Shown piece after piece: positions 1 through 16,071 of a DNA stretch of 64,000 nt. Position numbers and translations under genes: made by a program. Position 1 is the stretch's first letter, and each line of letters starts with the position of its first letter. The notes beneath the pieces were generated by a model that was not told the DNA's origin, did not search any database, and was given only the letters and a program-made list of their open reading frames with translations. This DNA comes from Streptomyces scopuliridis RB72 (GTDB taxonomy: Bacteria > Actinomycetota > Actinomycetes > Streptomycetales > Streptomycetaceae): positions 1 to 64,000 of the forward strand of contig NZ_JOEI01000004.1 of assembly GCF_000718095.1 (NCBI RefSeq), in the 5' to 3' direction.

Positions 1-52
1 CGCCGATGGTACTGCAGGGGGGACCCTGTGGGAGAGTAGGACGCCGCCGAAC
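1..52 (+). rRNA. rrf: 5S rRNA, 3' end only (5' part off-window)
   Basis: The first bases match the 3' half of streptomycete 5S rRNA: the GCCGATGGTACTGCAGGGG segment, the GGGAGAGTAGGAC loop and the terminal CCGCCGAAC that would pair with the missing 5' end. About 70 bases are outside the window, so an rRNA operon must end here. The exact 3' end is approximate. A hairpin terminator follows directly. Confidence 0.9.
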
Positions 53-64
53 AATTATTGTGGG

Positions 65-95
65 AATGCCTCGCACCTTCTGGTGCGGGGCATTT
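65..95 (+). terminator. Terminator of the rRNA operon
   Basis: A hairpin with arms ATGCCtCGCACC and GGTGCGgGGCAT (one G-T pair) around a TTCT loop, followed by TTTCT. It lies about 15 bases after the end of the 5S rRNA and fits an intrinsic rRNA operon terminator. Confidence 0.75.
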
Positions 96-171
96 CTGCG
101 TTCACTTCCCTGTTCTTTTCCGTGTTCCCTCCGTACCCCTCGGATGGTGCTGAGCACGTCTGATCATCGTG

Positions 172-177
172 TATGCT
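172..177 (+). promoter_or_regulatory. Possible -10 element of the tRNA-Thr promoter
   Basis: TATGCT lies 15 bases before the mature tRNA and would place the transcription start near base 184. No clear TTGACA-like -35 element is visible at standard spacing, so the call is tentative. Confidence 0.4.
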
Positions 178-192
178 TTATCTCGTTGCTGC

Positions 193-265
193 GCCCCAAT
201 AGCTCAGTCGGTAGAGCGTCTCCATGGTAAGGAGAAGGTCTACGGTTCGATTCCGTATTGGGGCT
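193..265 (+). tRNA. tRNA-Thr (anticodon GGT)
   Basis: The 73 bases fold as a standard cloverleaf: acceptor GCCCCAA/TTGGGGC, D stem GCTC/GAGC, anticodon stem TCTCC/GGAGA around the loop ATGGTAA (anticodon GGT, reading ACC/ACT), and T arm TACGG-TTCGATT-CCGTA. The CCA end is not encoded. No integrase or duplicated tRNA 3' end is visible, so nothing suggests its use as an attachment site. Confidence 0.95.
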
Positions 266-276
266 CAAGTAAAAGG

Positions 277-306
277 AAAGGCCCCCGCCACTCGGCGGGG
301 GCCTTT
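277..306 (+). terminator. Bidirectional terminator between tRNA-Thr and osaC
   Basis: A 13-bp perfect stem (AAAGGCCCCCGCC / GGCGGGGGCCTTT) around an ACTC loop. The A-run before and T-run after make it usable in both directions, ending the tRNA on the plus strand and osaC on the minus strand. Confidence 0.85.
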
Positions 307-334
307 CTCGTATGTGTTGTCAGCCGACGCGTTG

Positions 335-2986
335 TCAGCCGACGTGGGGCTCCGGGACGCGCATCGCCAGGATGGCCATGTCGTCGGAGGCCGGCTCGGC
401 GGCGAAGCGTTCCACCGCGCGCAGTACGCGGGAGGCGACCGCGCCGGCCGTCAGGCCCGTACAGGTCGTCAGGACGTCGGCCAGGCCGTCGTCGCCCAGC
501 ATGCGTGTGCCCTCCCTGCGCTCCGTGACGCCGTCGGTGACGCACAGGAGGACGTCTCCGGGGTCCAGGGTGACCATCTGCTCGTACAGCTCCAGGTCCT
601 CCATGACGCCGAGCAGCGGCTGCGGTTCGGCGGCCGGTTCGACCGTGCCGTCCTGGCGCAGGCGCAGAGGGAGCGGATGGCCGGCGCACACCACCTTGAG
701 GACCGCGCTGCCGTCCTCCTGGGGCCACAACTCGCCGTACAGCAGCGTGAGGAAGCGGCTGCGGGCGCCCTCGTCGAGGATCGCCGCGTTCAGCCGTTCA
801 AGGACCGCGGGGCCGCCGAAGCCCTCGCGGGCCAGCAGACGCAGGGCGTGCCGGGCCAGGCCGGTGACGGCCGCGGCTTCCGGGCCCGTACCGCAGACGT
901 CTCCGATGGCGAAGCCATAGGCGCCGTCCCGGATCGGGAACAGGTCGTAGAAGTCGCCGCCCACCTCGTTGCCTTCGCCCGCCGCGCGGTAGATGACCTC
1001 GACCTCGACCCCGGGGACCTGAGGCAGTCCCGGCGGCAGCAGGCTGCGCTGGAGGGCCTGGCTGATGGCCGTACGTTCCGAGTAGAGGCGGGCGTTGTCG
1101 AGGGCGAGTGCCGCTCGGCGCGACAGGTCTTCGGCGAGTTCCAGGATCTCCTGGCGGAAATGGTCGTCCGAGGGCTTGCCGAGGGTCAGCATGCCGATGA
1201 CGCGGTTACGGGCGACCAGCGGCAGCACGACGGTCTCGCCGCCGACCGCCGCCGCTGTCGCCAGCGTGGTGCCGATGCCGGAGGAAACCGGGCTCGAACT
1301 TCTTCCCAACTCCCGCATGGAGGTGCGCAGAGCGGCCTGATGGGCGGCGTCCGCCGGGGCGGTCCAGATGCGGGCACCCGGTGTGGGGACCGGGTCCGGT
1401 GGGTCGATCTTGGAGAGAAGGGCCTTGAGCCCGTCGATGCGGTCCTCGTCCTCGTGCAGCACATAGGAGAGGTACGGGTCCGACGACTGGTCGGCGATCG
1501 TATAGACGGCGCACCAGGTGGCCAGGGTGGGGACGGTCATCTGTGCCATCAGGGCCAGTGTCTGATCGCGGTCCAGTGTGCCGGCGAGCAGATCGGAGGC
1601 CTCCACGAGGAAGGAGAGTGAGCCGCGGCGCAGGCGTTCGAGTTCGCCGAGACGGGCCGATTCGACGGCCAGGGCGATACGGTCCGCGGCGAACTGGAGG
1701 CGCAGCGCCTCCTCGTTGGAGTAGCGGGCCGCTCCTTCGGCGGCGACACCCAGGGAGCCGGTGAGTCTGCCCTCGACCTTGAGCGGGACGGTCACGACGG
1801 AGCGCATGCCGGTGTCGTTGAGCAGCGGGACGGCCCCGGGGACCGCCGTGAGGTCATCGTGGACGGCGGGCATCCTGGCGGAGCCGTAGCGGCCCGTACC
1901 GGCCTCCACGGGGACGCGGGCGAAGCGCTGGCGGGCGGAGGGGAGGCCGGTGGAGGCCCGTACCTCCAACTCCGTCTCGTCGTCCGTGGCGAGGAGGAGG
2001 AACGCGGAGTCGCCGTCGAGCATGTCGCGGGCGCGCTCCACCGTGCGCTGGAGGAGTCCGTCGAGATCGTCGGGGGCGGGGGAGCCGATGAAGACCTCGA
2101 AGGGGTCCGCGCTGCGGCTCTCGGAGCCCGTGTCGGTCACGGGGGCGCGCAACGGGGTCTGGATGACGGCGCGTTCGTCGTCGCGTACGAGGAGGCAGAC
2201 CGTGGACGGCTCGCCGTGCGTGTCGCGCACCCGCAAATGGGAGGCGTAGACGGGGATGACCCGGCCGTCGGCGCCGCGGATGCCGTAACTGCCCTCCCAG
2301 CGGGAGAGTTGGAGTGCCTCGATGATGCCGGTGCCGATACCGGGGGTGTGCGGCCAGGCGGCGATGTCGGTGAGGGGCTTGCCGGTGACCTGCTCGGCGG
2401 CGTACCCGAACAGGTGCTCCGCGTCCTCGTTCCAGTTGACGACCGTGCCGCCGCGGTCGATCTGGACGACGGCCACCCGTACGCGTTCGTCGGCGACGGG
2501 GAGCAGGCTCGTGGGGAGGACGGGTCCGGCCGAGCGGGTGCCCACCTGGCGCTGGGGCAGGTCGAGCTGGAACCAGACCTGTTTGAACGTCGGGGTGTAC
2601 TCGACGCCCCAGCGTGAGGCCAGGGCGGCGCAGAGCAGCAGGCCCCGGCCGTTCTCGCGGTCCGGGCTGCCGAACGACTGGCCGGTGCCCTGTATGGGGA
2701 CCTCGCGCTCGGGGTAGCGGTCGGCCACTTCGACCCGGACGCCGTCCTCTGTACGGAGGCAGAGCACATCGGCGGAGGTGCCGGCGTGGATCACGGCGTT
2801 GGTGACGAGTTCACTGGTGAGGACGACGGCGTCATCGACGACATCGGAGTAACCCCACCCCTGGAGCGTGTCACGGACAAAGGCGCGGGCAGTCGCGACG
2901 GACCGCCCGACAGGGTCGAAGCTGGCAGCCGCCCGCGCGGTGATCACAGAACTCCTCGTACGCGTATCGACGCCCGGCTCCGCCAT
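335..2986 (-). CDS. osaC: OsaC-like multidomain regulator: anti-sigma kinase / PAS / GAF / PP2C phosphatase
   Basis: An 883-residue soluble regulator. In order it has an RsbW/SpoIIAB-like HATPase (about 10-135, with N-box SELVTNAVIHAG), a PAS domain (about 160-260), two GAF-like domains (about 300-640) and a C-terminal SpoIIE/PP2C phosphatase (about 660-880) with the metal-site motifs GGDFYDLF and SDDMAI. Such proteins control anti-anti-sigma phosphorylation in partner-switching modules. S. coelicolor OsaC is known to modulate the osmotic-stress sigma factor SigB. The name rests on this architecture and on the divergent osaA/osaB genes. Start chosen at ATG 2986 because GGAGGGG lies upstream and the 16 upstream residues look non-coding. 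A GTG at about residue 12 is also possible. Confidence 0.85.
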   Translation of the reverse strand: MAEPGVDTRTRSSVITARAAASFDPVGRSVATARAFVRDTLQGWGYSDVVDDAVVLTSELVTNAVIHAGTSADVLCLRTEDGVRVEVADRYPEREVPIQGTGQSFGSPDRENGRGLLLCAALASRWGVEYTPTFKQVWFQLDLPQRQVGTRSAGPVLPTSLLPVADERVRVAVVQIDRGGTVVNWNEDAEHLFGYAAEQVTGKPLTDIAAWPHTPGIGTGIIEALQLSRWEGSYGIRGADGRVIPVYASHLRVRDTHGEPSTVCLLVRDDERAVIQTPLRAPVTDTGSESRSADPFEVFIGSPAPDDLDGLLQRTVERARDMLDGDSAFLLLATDDETELEVRASTGLPSARQRFARVPVEAGTGRYGSARMPAVHDDLTAVPGAVPLLNDTGMRSVVTVPLKVEGRLTGSLGVAAEGAARYSNEEALRLQFAADRIALAVESARLGELERLRRGSLSFLVEASDLLAGTLDRDQTLALMAQMTVPTLATWCAVYTIADQSSDPYLSYVLHEDEDRIDGLKALLSKIDPPDPVPTPGARIWTAPADAAHQAALRTSMRELGRSSSPVSSGIGTTLATAAAVGGETVVLPLVARNRVIGMLTLGKPSDDHFRQEILELAEDLSRRAALALDNARLYSERTAISQALQRSLLPPGLPQVPGVEVEVIYRAAGEGNEVGGDFYDLFPIRDGAYGFAIGDVCGTGPEAAAVTGLARHALRLLAREGFGGPAVLERLNAAILDEGARSRFLTLLYGELWPQEDGSAVLKVVCAGHPLPLRLRQDGTVEPAAEPQPLLGVMEDLELYEQMVTLDPGDVLLCVTDGVTERREGTRMLGDDGLADVLTTCTGLTAGAVASRVLRAVERFAAEPASDDMAILAMRVPEPHVG

Positions 2987-3255
2987 GATCGGCCCCGCCC
3001 CTCCAAGTGCCCGGTGGTAGTACCTTCGCCACACCGCCCCCGCCGGGCGGACCGGGACGGTTGGACAGCCGGATGCCAGGTTACTTACCTTCGCTGTCCG
3101 AGCGGATGCCGGTCACCGCTGTTTCCACCCTGCGGGGGCGGGGACGCTATGCGAAGCTGCCGAACTGTTATGGCCTGGTTCGGCCATGGTGAAACACTGG
3201 GCAGGCTTTCGGAGACAGCTCGGGCAGTACGGTCAACCCCTGCGGGAGGGACACG

Positions 3256-8799
<5,544 letters not shown>

Positions 8800-9076
8800 T
8801 CGGTGGGTGCACGAATCGGTGTGATGTGCTGACGGACTATGCCCGGTGGCGTGTGAGGCGCCGTGATTCGGGGAACCTTCTGGACTCGCGCCGCGTTTCC
8901 GCTTCGAGCACAGTGACATAACGGTGACAGGGTGTGGCGACAGGCGGGGTGCGGCTACCATGACCGGCACAAGGACGGACGGCGTAAAGGAGTCGTCCCC
9001 TGGGGCGGCGCCCGGTGTTTCGCCGAGCTCCGCGAGCAGGGGGCGCCCCATGCCGGGGCGAGGAGGGCGGGCGGCC

Positions 9077-9745
9077 ATGGTGCAGAAGGCCAAGATCCTC
9101 CTGGTCGATGACCGGCCGGAGAATCTGCTGGCGCTGGAGGCGATCCTCTCCGCGCTCGATCAGACGCTGGTGCGGGCATCGTCAGGGGAGGAAGCGCTCA
9201 AAGCGCTGCTGACGGACGACTTCGCGGTCATTCTGCTGGATGTCCAGATGCCGGGGATGGATGGTTTCGAGACCGCCGCGCACATCAAGCGGCGGGAGCG
9301 TACGCGCGATATCCCGATCATCTTCCTGACGGCCATCAACCATGGCCCGCATCACACCTTCCGCGGGTACGCGGCGGGTGCGGTGGACTACATCTCGAAG
9401 CCGTTCGACCCCTGGGTGCTGCGCGCCAAGGTCTCGGTCTTCGTCGAGCTGTATATGAAGAACTGTCAGCTCAAGGAGCAGGCCGAGCTGCTCAGACTCC
9501 AGCTTGCCGGGGCGGGCGAGGTCAGGGAGCCGGCCGGGCTGCTAGCCGAACTGTCCGCGCGGCTCGCGGCAGTTGAGGAGCAGGCCGAAGCGCTCTCCAA
9601 ACAGCTGGACGACGATTCGGCGGACGCCTCGGCCGTGGCCACCGCCGCCCATCTGGAGCGCAAACTCACCGGTCTGCGGCGGGCGCTCGACGCGCTGGAG
9701 CCGGGGACGGGCAGCGGTTCGCCGCCGCTTCCCTCGCCGAACTGA
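9077..9745 (+). CDS. osaB: OsaB-like response regulator with C-terminal coiled coil
   Basis: A 222-residue protein: a receiver domain (about 1-125, phosphorylation site Asp55 in LLDVQMPGMDG, acidic pair near the N-terminus, conserved Lys in SKPFDP), then a Gln/Glu/Leu/Ala-rich stretch with coiled-coil character and no DNA-binding domain. It is the expected partner of the hybrid kinase OsaA, and osaB mutants of S. coelicolor are known to be osmosensitive and altered in antibiotic production. Start at ATG 9077 is favoured by AGGAGGG at 9061-9067. An in-frame ATG at 8960 and a start at 8924 would add a Gly/Pro-rich tail that looks non-coding. The 277 bases between osaA and osaB could hold a separate promoter; none is obvious. 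Confidence 0.88.
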   Translation: MVQKAKILLVDDRPENLLALEAILSALDQTLVRASSGEEALKALLTDDFAVILLDVQMPGMDGFETAAHIKRRERTRDIPIIFLTAINHGPHHTFRGYAAGAVDYISKPFDPWVLRAKVSVFVELYMKNCQLKEQAELLRLQLAGAGEVREPAGLLAELSARLAAVEEQAEALSKQLDDDSADASAVATAAHLERKLTGLRRALDALEPGTGSGSPPLPSPN

Positions 9746-9834
9746 CCGAGCGGCCACGTCAGTTTCCCGCCGAGGTGCGGGCGACACGAACGGGTGAAGC
9801 GGTGGGCACACGTGTCCCCGGCCGTTCACACCGG

Positions 9835-9840
9835 TAACCT
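9835..9840 (+). promoter_or_regulatory. Putative -10 element giving a leaderless ftsK transcript
   Basis: TAACCT lies exactly seven bases before ATG 9848. There is no Shine-Dalgarno sequence before this ATG, and the spacing matches leaderless streptomycete genes, which supports 9848 as the start. No good -35 element is seen. Confidence 0.45.
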
Positions 9841-9847
9841 CACCATC

Positions 9848-12703
9848 ATGGCCTCCAGTACGTCCGGCAAGGGTTCCCAGGGCACGGCGGGCACCGCAAA
9901 GCCGCGGGCCGGCCGTACGACCGGTGCCGCGAAGGCGGCGCCCGCCAAGAAGACCGCGGCGAAGAAGTCCGCGCCCGCCAAGAAGGCACCGGTCAAGAAG
10001 GCGCCCGCGAAGAAGGCCGCCGCCAAGGCGGCACCCAAACCCGCGCCGAGTCCCACCGGCGGTGTGTACCGGCTCGTCCGCGCCGTCTGGCTCGGAGCGG
10101 CGCACGGCGTCGGCGCGATGTTCCGCGGCATAGGGCGCGGCGCGAAGGGGCTCGACCCGGCCCATCGCAAGGACGGGCTGGCCCTGTTGCTGCTCGGCCT
10201 CGCCCTCATCGTCGCCGCCGGCACCTGGTCGAATCTGCGCGGTCCCGTGGGCGACCTGGTCGAGATGCTCATCACCGGAGCCTTCGGCCGGCTCGATCTG
10301 CTGGTGCCGATACTGCTGGGCGCCATCGCCGTACGGCTGATCCTCTATCCCGAGAAGCCCGAGGCCAACGGACGGATCGTCATCGGACTGTCGGCGCTCG
10401 TGATCGGGGTGCTCGGGCTGGTCCATGTCGCCTGCGGCGCCCCGGGGCGCGGCGCGGGCACGGAAGCGATACAGGACGCCGGCGGGCTGATCGGCTGGGC
10501 CGCCTCCACACCGCTGATCTTCACCACGGGCGAGGTCCTCGCCGTACCGCTGCTTCTGCTGCTCACCATCTTCGGTCTGCTCGTCGTCACCGCCACCCCC
10601 GTCAACGCGATCCCGCAGCGGCTGCGGCTGCTCGGCACCAAGCTCGGGATCATCCAGCCCGACCGTGACCCGGAGCGATTCGACGACTTCGACGACGACG
10701 AACGGTATGACGACGACGAGCGGTACGACGAGCAGTGGCGCGAGGCGCTGCCCTCCGGTGGACGCCGTCCTGGCACGCGCCGGCGCGGGAGCCCCGCGGA
10801 GTACGACCCCGACCGGGCCGAGGTCGAGGCGCTCTCCAAGCGGCGCCGGCCACGCCGGGCCTCCGTACAGCCGTCCATGGACCGCCCCATGGACGCCGTG
10901 GATGTGGCCGCGGCCGCCGCGGCGGCACTGGACGGTGCTGTGCTGAACGGGATGCCGCCCTCGCCGATCGTCGCGGATCTCACCCAGAGCGTGTCCGTGG
11001 AGCGTGGGCGGAAGCCGGGGCAGCCGCCCGGAGAGCGGCAGGAGCCGCTGGAAGAGCCGGCCGAGGACGCGGCGGAGCGCTCCGTACCCGGCTCCGTACC
11101 GCTGCCGACCGCGCGCGAGGCCGAGCGGCCGCGCGCGGGCACCGCCGGCGTCGCGGATCTGACCAAGCCGCCGCCCGAGCGGGACAAGCCGCTGCCGCCG
11201 CGCGCCGAACAGCTCCAGCTCCGCGGGGACATCACCTACTCACTGCCCTCGCTCGACCTGCTGGAGCGCGGCGGCCCCGGCAAGACGCGCAGCGCCGCCA
11301 ATGACGCGGTCGTCGCCTCGCTCAGCAATGTCTTCATGGAGTTCAAGGTCGACGCGGCCGTCACCGGCTTCACCCGGGGCCCGACGGTCACGCGGTACGA
11401 GGTGGAGTTGGGCCCGGCCGTGAAGGTCGAGCGGATCACCGCGCTCACCAAGAACATCGCGTACGCCGTGGCCAGTCCCGACGTACGGATCATCTCCCCG
11501 ATCCCGGGCAAGTCCGCGGTCGGCATCGAGATCCCGAACACCGACCGCGAGATGGTCAACCTCGGTGACGTCCTGCGGCTCGCGGACGCGGCCGAGGACG
11601 ACCATCCGATGCTCGTCGCGCTCGGCAAGGACGTCGAGGGCGGCTATGTGATGGCCAACCTCGCGAAGATGCCGCACGTACTGGTCGCGGGCGCGACCGG
11701 TTCCGGAAAGTCGTCCTGCATCAACTGCCTGATCACGTCGGTGATGGTCCGGGCGACCCCGGAGGACGTCCGGATGGTCCTTGTCGACCCCAAGCGGGTC
11801 GAGCTGACCGCGTACGAGGGCATTCCGCATCTGATCACGCCGATCATCACCAACCCCAAGCGGGCGGCCGAGGCGCTCCAGTGGGTCGTACGGGAGATGG
11901 ATCTGCGCTACGACGACCTCGCGGCGTACGGCTACCGGCATATCGATGACTTCAACAAGGCCGTGCGCGACGGCAAGGCCCGGGCGCCGGAGGGCAGCGA
12001 GCGTGAGCTGTCGCCGTATCCGTATCTGCTGGTGATCGTGGACGAGCTGGCGGACCTGATGATGGTCGCGCCGCGTGACGTCGAGGACTCGATCGTCCGG
12101 ATCACCCAGTTGGCCCGTGCCGCCGGAATCCATCTCGTGCTCGCCACCCAGCGTCCCTCGGTCGATGTCGTCACCGGCCTGATCAAGGCGAACGTGCCCT
12201 CACGGCTCGCGTTCGCCACGTCCTCCCTGGCGGACAGCCGGGTCATCCTCGATCAGCCGGGCGCGGAGAAGCTGATCGGCAAGGGCGACGGCCTCTTCCT
12301 GCCGATGGGGGCGAACAAGCCGACCCGTATGCAGGGCGCCTTCGTCACCGAGGATGAGGTCGCGGCGATCGTCCAGCACTGCAAGGATCAGATGGCACCA
12401 GTCTTCCGGGACGATGTCGTGGTCGGGACGGCGAAGAAGAAAGAGATCGACGAGGACATCGGCGACGATCTCGACCTTCTCTGCCAGGCCGCCGAACTGG
12501 TGGTCTCCACACAATTCGGTTCGACCTCGATGCTCCAGCGGAAGCTGCGGGTCGGCTTCGCCAAGGCCGGCCGGCTGATGGACCTGATGGAATCGAGGAA
12601 CATCGTCGGCCCGAGCGAGGGCTCCAAGGCCCGCGATGTCCTGGTCAAGGCCGACGAACTCGATGGAGTGCTCGCCGTGATCTGCGGGGAGTCTCCCTCG
12701 TAG
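9848..12703 (+). CDS. ftsK: DNA translocase FtsK/SpoIIIE
   Basis: A 951-residue membrane-anchored DNA pump that clears chromosomes from closing septa, in Streptomyces mainly at sporulation septa. The N-terminus is a Lys/Ala/Pro-rich tract with AKK and PAKK repeats (about 10-65). Four membrane segments follow (about 110-245), then an acidic, charged linker. The motor domain has Walker [10 protein letters not shown] (Lys621) and Walker [12 protein letters not shown]. The C-terminal winged-helix gamma domain (about 880-951) would read polar KOPS-like sites. Start 9848 is chosen from the leaderless -10 spacing; GTG 9794 would add 18 residues without a ribosome-binding site. Confidence 0.95.
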   Translation: MASSTSGKGSQGTAGTAKPRAGRTTGAAKAAPAKKTAAKKSAPAKKAPVKKAPAKKAAAKAAPKPAPSPTGGVYRLVRAVWLGAAHGVGAMFRGIGRGAKGLDPAHRKDGLALLLLGLALIVAAGTWSNLRGPVGDLVEMLITGAFGRLDLLVPILLGAIAVRLILYPEKPEANGRIVIGLSALVIGVLGLVHVACGAPGRGAGTEAIQDAGGLIGWAASTPLIFTTGEVLAVPLLLLLTIFGLLVVTATPVNAIPQRLRLLGTKLGIIQPDRDPERFDDFDDDERYDDDERYDEQWREALPSGGRRPGTRRRGSPAEYDPDRAEVEALSKRRRPRRASVQPSMDRPMDAVDVAAAAAAALDGAVLNGMPPSPIVADLTQSVSVERGRKPGQPPGERQEPLEEPAEDAAERSVPGSVPLPTAREAERPRAGTAGVADLTKPPPERDKPLPPRAEQLQLRGDITYSLPSLDLLERGGPGKTRSAANDAVVASLSNVFMEFKVDAAVTGFTRGPTVTRYEVELGPAVKVERITALTKNIAYAVASPDVRIISPIPGKSAVGIEIPNTDREMVNLGDVLRLADAAEDDHPMLVALGKDVEGGYVMANLAKMPHVLVAGATGSGKSSCINCLITSVMVRATPEDVRMVLVDPKRVELTAYEGIPHLITPIITNPKRAAEALQWVVREMDLRYDDLAAYGYRHIDDFNKAVRDGKARAPEGSERELSPYPYLLVIVDELADLMMVAPRDVEDSIVRITQLARAAGIHLVLATQRPSVDVVTGLIKANVPSRLAFATSSLADSRVILDQPGAEKLIGKGDGLFLPMGANKPTRMQGAFVTEDEVAAIVQHCKDQMAPVFRDDVVVGTAKKKEIDEDIGDDLDLLCQAAELVVSTQFGSTSMLQRKLRVGFAKAGRLMDLMESRNIVGPSEGSKARDVLVKADELDGVLAVICGESPS

Positions 12704-12863
12704 GGAAACGGGATCCCGCGACAAATCGAGGGCAACCGTTTCCCGTGCGCATACGTCAAGTTGGAGAGAGGAAGAGCGTCATGTTCCTCCACTACGCCGT
12801 CCGGCCATTCTGATGGCGTACAAAGTGCATCCGCCCGGTTGCCCCACCCTTTCGTACCACCCA

Positions 12864-12869
12864 TAGACT
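12864..12869 (+). promoter_or_regulatory. Putative promoter -10 (TAGACT) of the RodZ-like gene
   Basis: TAGACT matches the streptomycete -10 consensus. A weak TTGCCC lies 19 bases upstream at 12839-12844. Transcription would begin near 12876. Confidence 0.4.
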
Positions 12870-12909
12870 GAACGTCCAGCAGGTGGCTACACGCTCGAAA
12901 GGCGCCCCC

Positions 12910-13815
12910 GTGTCCATCGGCAAATCCCCCGACGGCAAGTCCCCAGATTCCCCAGACGGCAACGTTCCCGACGATCACGTCGACCGCCAGGTCGAGGACC
13001 AGATCCCCGACGGCGCCGATTCCGACACCAACTCCCCTGCGGTGGAACGGCCTTCGATCGGCCAGGTGCTGCTGCGGGCCCGTATCGCCGCGGATCTGAC
13101 GGTCGACGAGGTCAGCGGCGCCACGCGGGTGCGCATCCCCATCGTGCACGCGATCGAGGAGGACGACTTCTCGCGCTGCGGCGGCGATGTCTACGCCCGC
13201 GGGCACATCCGTATGATCGCTCGCGCGGTCGGGCTCGATCCGGCGCCGCTGATCGAGCAGTTCGACTCCGAGCACGGCGGGCGGCCGGTGCCCACGCCCG
13301 CGGCGCCGCTGTTCGAGGCCGAGCGGATCCGGCCGGAGCGCCCCCGTCCCAACTGGACCGCGGCCATGGTCGCTGCGATCGTGGCGGTGGTCGGCTTCGT
13401 CGGCTTCACGGCGTTCGACGGCGGGGACGACAGCGCGAAGGCCAAGCAGGTCGCCGAGGGGGCGAAGCCCTCGAAGAGCGCCAAGCCGAGCCCCACGAAG
13501 TCGGCCGACCCCAAGCCCGAGCCGTCGGACAGCGCCATCGCCGCCGCCCCGCTCGACAAGGTCACGGTGAAGCTGTCGGCCATAGACGACAAGAGCTGGA
13601 TCTCCGCCAAATCGTCCAACGGCAAGCTGCTGTTCGACGGAACGTTGAAGAAGGGCGATTCCAAGACCTTCCAGGACGACGAGCAGATCGATCTGATCCT
13701 CGGAAACGCGGGCGCGATCGAGCTCTACGTGAACGGAAAGAAGGTCGAGGACGAGTTCGAGCCGGGCCAAGTTGAGCGACTCTCGTACACCCAGGGCGAC
13801 CCCGAGGCCGGCTGA
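12910..13815 (+). CDS. RodZ-like protein: cytoplasmic HTH, one membrane helix, extracellular DUF4115
   Basis: About 301 residues. An acidic, Asp/Pro-rich N-terminus precedes a Cro/C1-type HTH_25 domain (about 50-130, including [23 protein letters not shown]). A single transmembrane helix follows ([18 protein letters not shown], about 150-170), then a Lys/Ser/Pro linker and a C-terminal beta domain typical of RodZ (about 210-295). RodZ links cell-shape machinery to the membrane; the streptomycete role is not something the sequence shows. GTG 12910 has GAAAGG just upstream; GTG 12883 is the alternative. Confidence 0.8.
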   Translation: MSIGKSPDGKSPDSPDGNVPDDHVDRQVEDQIPDGADSDTNSPAVERPSIGQVLLRARIAADLTVDEVSGATRVRIPIVHAIEEDDFSRCGGDVYARGHIRMIARAVGLDPAPLIEQFDSEHGGRPVPTPAAPLFEAERIRPERPRPNWTAAMVAAIVAVVGFVGFTAFDGGDDSAKAKQVAEGAKPSKSAKPSPTKSADPKPEPSDSAIAAAPLDKVTVKLSAIDDKSWISAKSSNGKLLFDGTLKKGDSKTFQDDEQIDLILGNAGAIELYVNGKKVEDEFEPGQVERLSYTQGDPEAG

Positions 13816-13851
13816 GCAACCCTGCACGGCGGGGGCGGGGCCAGGACAAAG

Positions 13852-13857
13852 TAGTCT
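13852..13857 (+). promoter_or_regulatory. Putative -10 element (TAGTCT) giving a leaderless rimO transcript
   Basis: TAGTCT ends seven bases before ATG 13865 and no ribosome-binding site is present. This implies transcription starting at or next to the ATG, so rimO could be expressed independently of the upstream RodZ-like gene. Confidence 0.5.
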
Positions 13858-13864
13858 TGAGCCC

Positions 13865-15382
13865 ATGCCCGAACGCCGTACCGTCGCCCTTGTCACTCTT
13901 GGCTGCGCCCGTAACGAGGTGGACTCGGAGGAGCTTGCAGGCCGCTTGGCAGCGGACGGCTGGGAGCTCGTCGAGGACGCCTCGGGGGCGGATGTCGCCG
14001 TCGTCAACACCTGCGGATTCGTCGAGGCCGCGAAGAAGGATTCCGTCGACGCCCTGCTGGAAGCCAACGATCTCAAGGATCAGGGCAGAACCCAGGCCGT
14101 CGTCGCCGTCGGCTGCATGGCCGAGCGGTACGGCAAGGAGCTGGCGGAAGCCCTCCCCGAGGCCGACGGCGTGCTCGGATTCGACGACTACGCCGATATC
14201 TCCGACCGGCTCCAGACCATCCTCAACGGCGGGATCCACGCCTCGCACACGCCCCGTGACCGGCGCAAGCTGCTGCCGCTCAGCCCGGTCGAGCGCCAGG
14301 GCGCCGAGGTGGCGCTGCCCGGCCACGCGCAGTCCCCGGCCGAGGTGGCGCCGGCCCCCGAAGACCTGCCGGAAGGGGTCGCTCCGGCCTCCGGGCCGCG
14401 CGCGCCCTTGCGGCGGCGGCTGGACCGGAGCCCCGTCGCCTCCGTGAAGCTCGCCTCCGGCTGCGACCGGCGCTGCTCCTTCTGCGCCATTCCCTCGTTC
14501 CGCGGCTCCTTCATCTCCCGGCGCCCCTCCGATGTGCTGGGCGAGACGCGCTGGCTGGCCGAGCAGGGTGTCAAGGAGGTCATGCTCGTCTCCGAGAACA
14601 ACACCTCGTACGGCAAGGACCTCGGCGACATCCGGCTGCTGGAGACGCTGCTGCCGGAGCTGGCGGCCGTCGACGGGATCGAACGGGTACGGGTCAGCTA
14701 CCTCCAGCCCGCCGAGATGCGGCCGGGGCTGATCGACGTGCTGACCTCGACGCCCAAGGTCGCGCCGTACTTCGATCTGTCCTTCCAGCACTCCGCGCCG
14801 GGTGTGCTGCGCGCGATGCGGCGCTTCGGGGACACCGACCGCTTCCTGGAACTGCTGGAGACCATCCGGGGCAAGGCGCCGCAGGCCGGTGTGCGCTCCA
14901 ACTTCATCGTCGGTTTCCCCGGCGAGAGCGAGGCTGACTTCGCCGAGCTGGAGCGCTTCCTGACCGGGGCGCGACTCGACGCCATCGGCGTCTTCGGTTA
15001 CTCCGACGAGGACGGTACGGAGGCCGCAACGTACGACGACAAGCTGGACGGCGACGTGATCGCCGAGCGGCTGGCGCACCTCTCCCGGCTGGCGGAGGAG
15101 CTGACCTCCCAGCGGGCCGAGGAGCGGCTCGGCGAGAGCCTCGAAGTGCTCGTCGAGTCGATCGACCCGGAGGGCGGGAACGGGGAGGCGGCGGTGGGCC
15201 GCGCGGCGCACCAGGCTCCGGAGACGGACGGCCAGGTGATCTTCACTTCAAGCGAGGGCCTGCGCCCCGGTCTTATGGTCGAGGCCAAGGTGGTCGGTAC
15301 CGAGGGCGTGGATCTGGTGGCCGAGTATCACGACCTTCCGGGGGACGGCTCCCGGACCCCGGGCGAGGAGGCTGCCAGATGA
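13865..15382 (+). CDS. rimO: Ribosomal protein S12 methylthiotransferase RimO
   Basis: A 505-residue radical-SAM enzyme that methylthiolates an Asp of ribosomal protein S12. The N-terminal UPF0004 domain carries the auxiliary cluster cysteines ([24 protein letters not shown]). The radical-SAM core has Cys200-x3-Cys204-x2-Cys207 (GCDRRCSFC), and a TRAM domain closes the protein. A Pro/Ala-rich insert of about 50 residues sits between the first two domains. The sequence [11 protein letters not shown] and the two domains separate it from miaB at 47170. The last four bases overlap pgsA (ATGA), so the two are translationally coupled. The start follows the leaderless -10. Confidence 0.93.
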   Translation: MPERRTVALVTLGCARNEVDSEELAGRLAADGWELVEDASGADVAVVNTCGFVEAAKKDSVDALLEANDLKDQGRTQAVVAVGCMAERYGKELAEALPEADGVLGFDDYADISDRLQTILNGGIHASHTPRDRRKLLPLSPVERQGAEVALPGHAQSPAEVAPAPEDLPEGVAPASGPRAPLRRRLDRSPVASVKLASGCDRRCSFCAIPSFRGSFISRRPSDVLGETRWLAEQGVKEVMLVSENNTSYGKDLGDIRLLETLLPELAAVDGIERVRVSYLQPAEMRPGLIDVLTSTPKVAPYFDLSFQHSAPGVLRAMRRFGDTDRFLELLETIRGKAPQAGVRSNFIVGFPGESEADFAELERFLTGARLDAIGVFGYSDEDGTEAATYDDKLDGDVIAERLAHLSRLAEELTSQRAEERLGESLEVLVESIDPEGGNGEAAVGRAAHQAPETDGQVIFTSSEGLRPGLMVEAKVVGTEGVDLVAEYHDLPGDGSRTPGEEAAR

Positions 15383-16071
15383 CCGGAGTCCCGGCGTCCG
15401 CGGCGGGCGGCGGCGCGACACCGGTGTCCGGTGGCAACGGCTCGAAGCAGGCACCCGGCGGCAAGCTGGGGGCCGCGGCGGTCAATCAGGCCAGTCTGTG
15501 GAACATCGCCAATATCCTCACGATGGTGCGGCTGGTGCTAGTGCCCGGCTTCGTACTGCTGCTGCTCCAGGACGGCGGTTTCGACCCCGTCTGGCGGGCC
15601 TGGGCCTGGGCCGCCTTCGCCGTCGCCATGATCACGGATGTCTTCGACGGCCATCTGGCGCGGACGTACAACCTGGTCACCGACTTCGGGAAGATCGCCG
15701 ATCCGATAGCGGACAAGGCGATCATGGGAGCGGCGCTGATCTGTCTCTCGGCGCTGGGCGATCTGCCGTGGTGGGTGACGGGGGTCATCCTTTTCCGTGA
15801 ACTCGGGATCACGCTGATGCGGTTCTGGGTGATCAGGCACGGGGTCATTCCCGCCAGCCGCGGCGGCAAGATGAAGACGCTGGCGCAGGGCGTGGCCGTG
15901 GGGATGTACGTACTCGCGCTGACCGGGCCGCTGGCCACGCTGCGGTTCTGGGTGATGGCCGTGGCCGTCGCGCTGACCGTGATCACGGGACTGGACTACG
16001 TACGGCAGGCGGTCGTCCTGCGGCGCCAGGGGCTGGCCGCGGAGCATGCGGCGGCGGAGTCCGCGCGGTGA
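15379..16071 (+). CDS. pgsA: CDP-diacylglycerol-glycerol-3-phosphate 3-phosphatidyltransferase
   Basis: A 230-residue integral membrane enzyme that makes phosphatidylglycerophosphate, the precursor of phosphatidylglycerol and cardiolipin. It carries the full CDP-alcohol phosphotransferase signature DG-x2-AR-x8-G-x3-D-x3-D (around residues 92-115, within DVFDGHLAR and GKIADPIAD). Several hydrophobic helices follow a Gly/Ala-rich N-terminus of about 30 residues. It overlaps rimO by four bases at the start and cinA by four at the end (GTGA), so the three genes look like one translationally coupled operon. Confidence 0.93.
   Translation: MTGVPASAAGGGATPVSGGNGSKQAPGGKLGAAAVNQASLWNIANILTMVRLVLVPGFVLLLLQDGGFDPVWRAWAWAAFAVAMITDVFDGHLARTYNLVTDFGKIADPIADKAIMGAALICLSALGDLPWWVTGVILFRELGITLMRFWVIRHGVIPASRGGKMKTLAQGVAVGMYVLALTGPLATLRFWVMAVAVALTVITGLDYVRQAVVLRRQGLAAEHAAAESAR

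Noticed and set aside
193..265. tRNA-Thr as an integration site for a mobile element
   Set aside because: No integrase, no repeated tRNA 3' end and only core genes downstream.
317..344. Tandem GTTGTCAGCCGACG near the end of osaC as a PafBC motif
   Set aside because: It reads TTGTCAGCC, not TTGTCRGTG, has no correctly spaced -10 and points into the 3' end of a gene.
8924..9076. Extended N-terminus of osaB from upstream starts
   Set aside because: The segment is Gly/Pro/Ser-rich, unlike a receiver domain, and the best ribosome-binding site is directly before ATG 9077.
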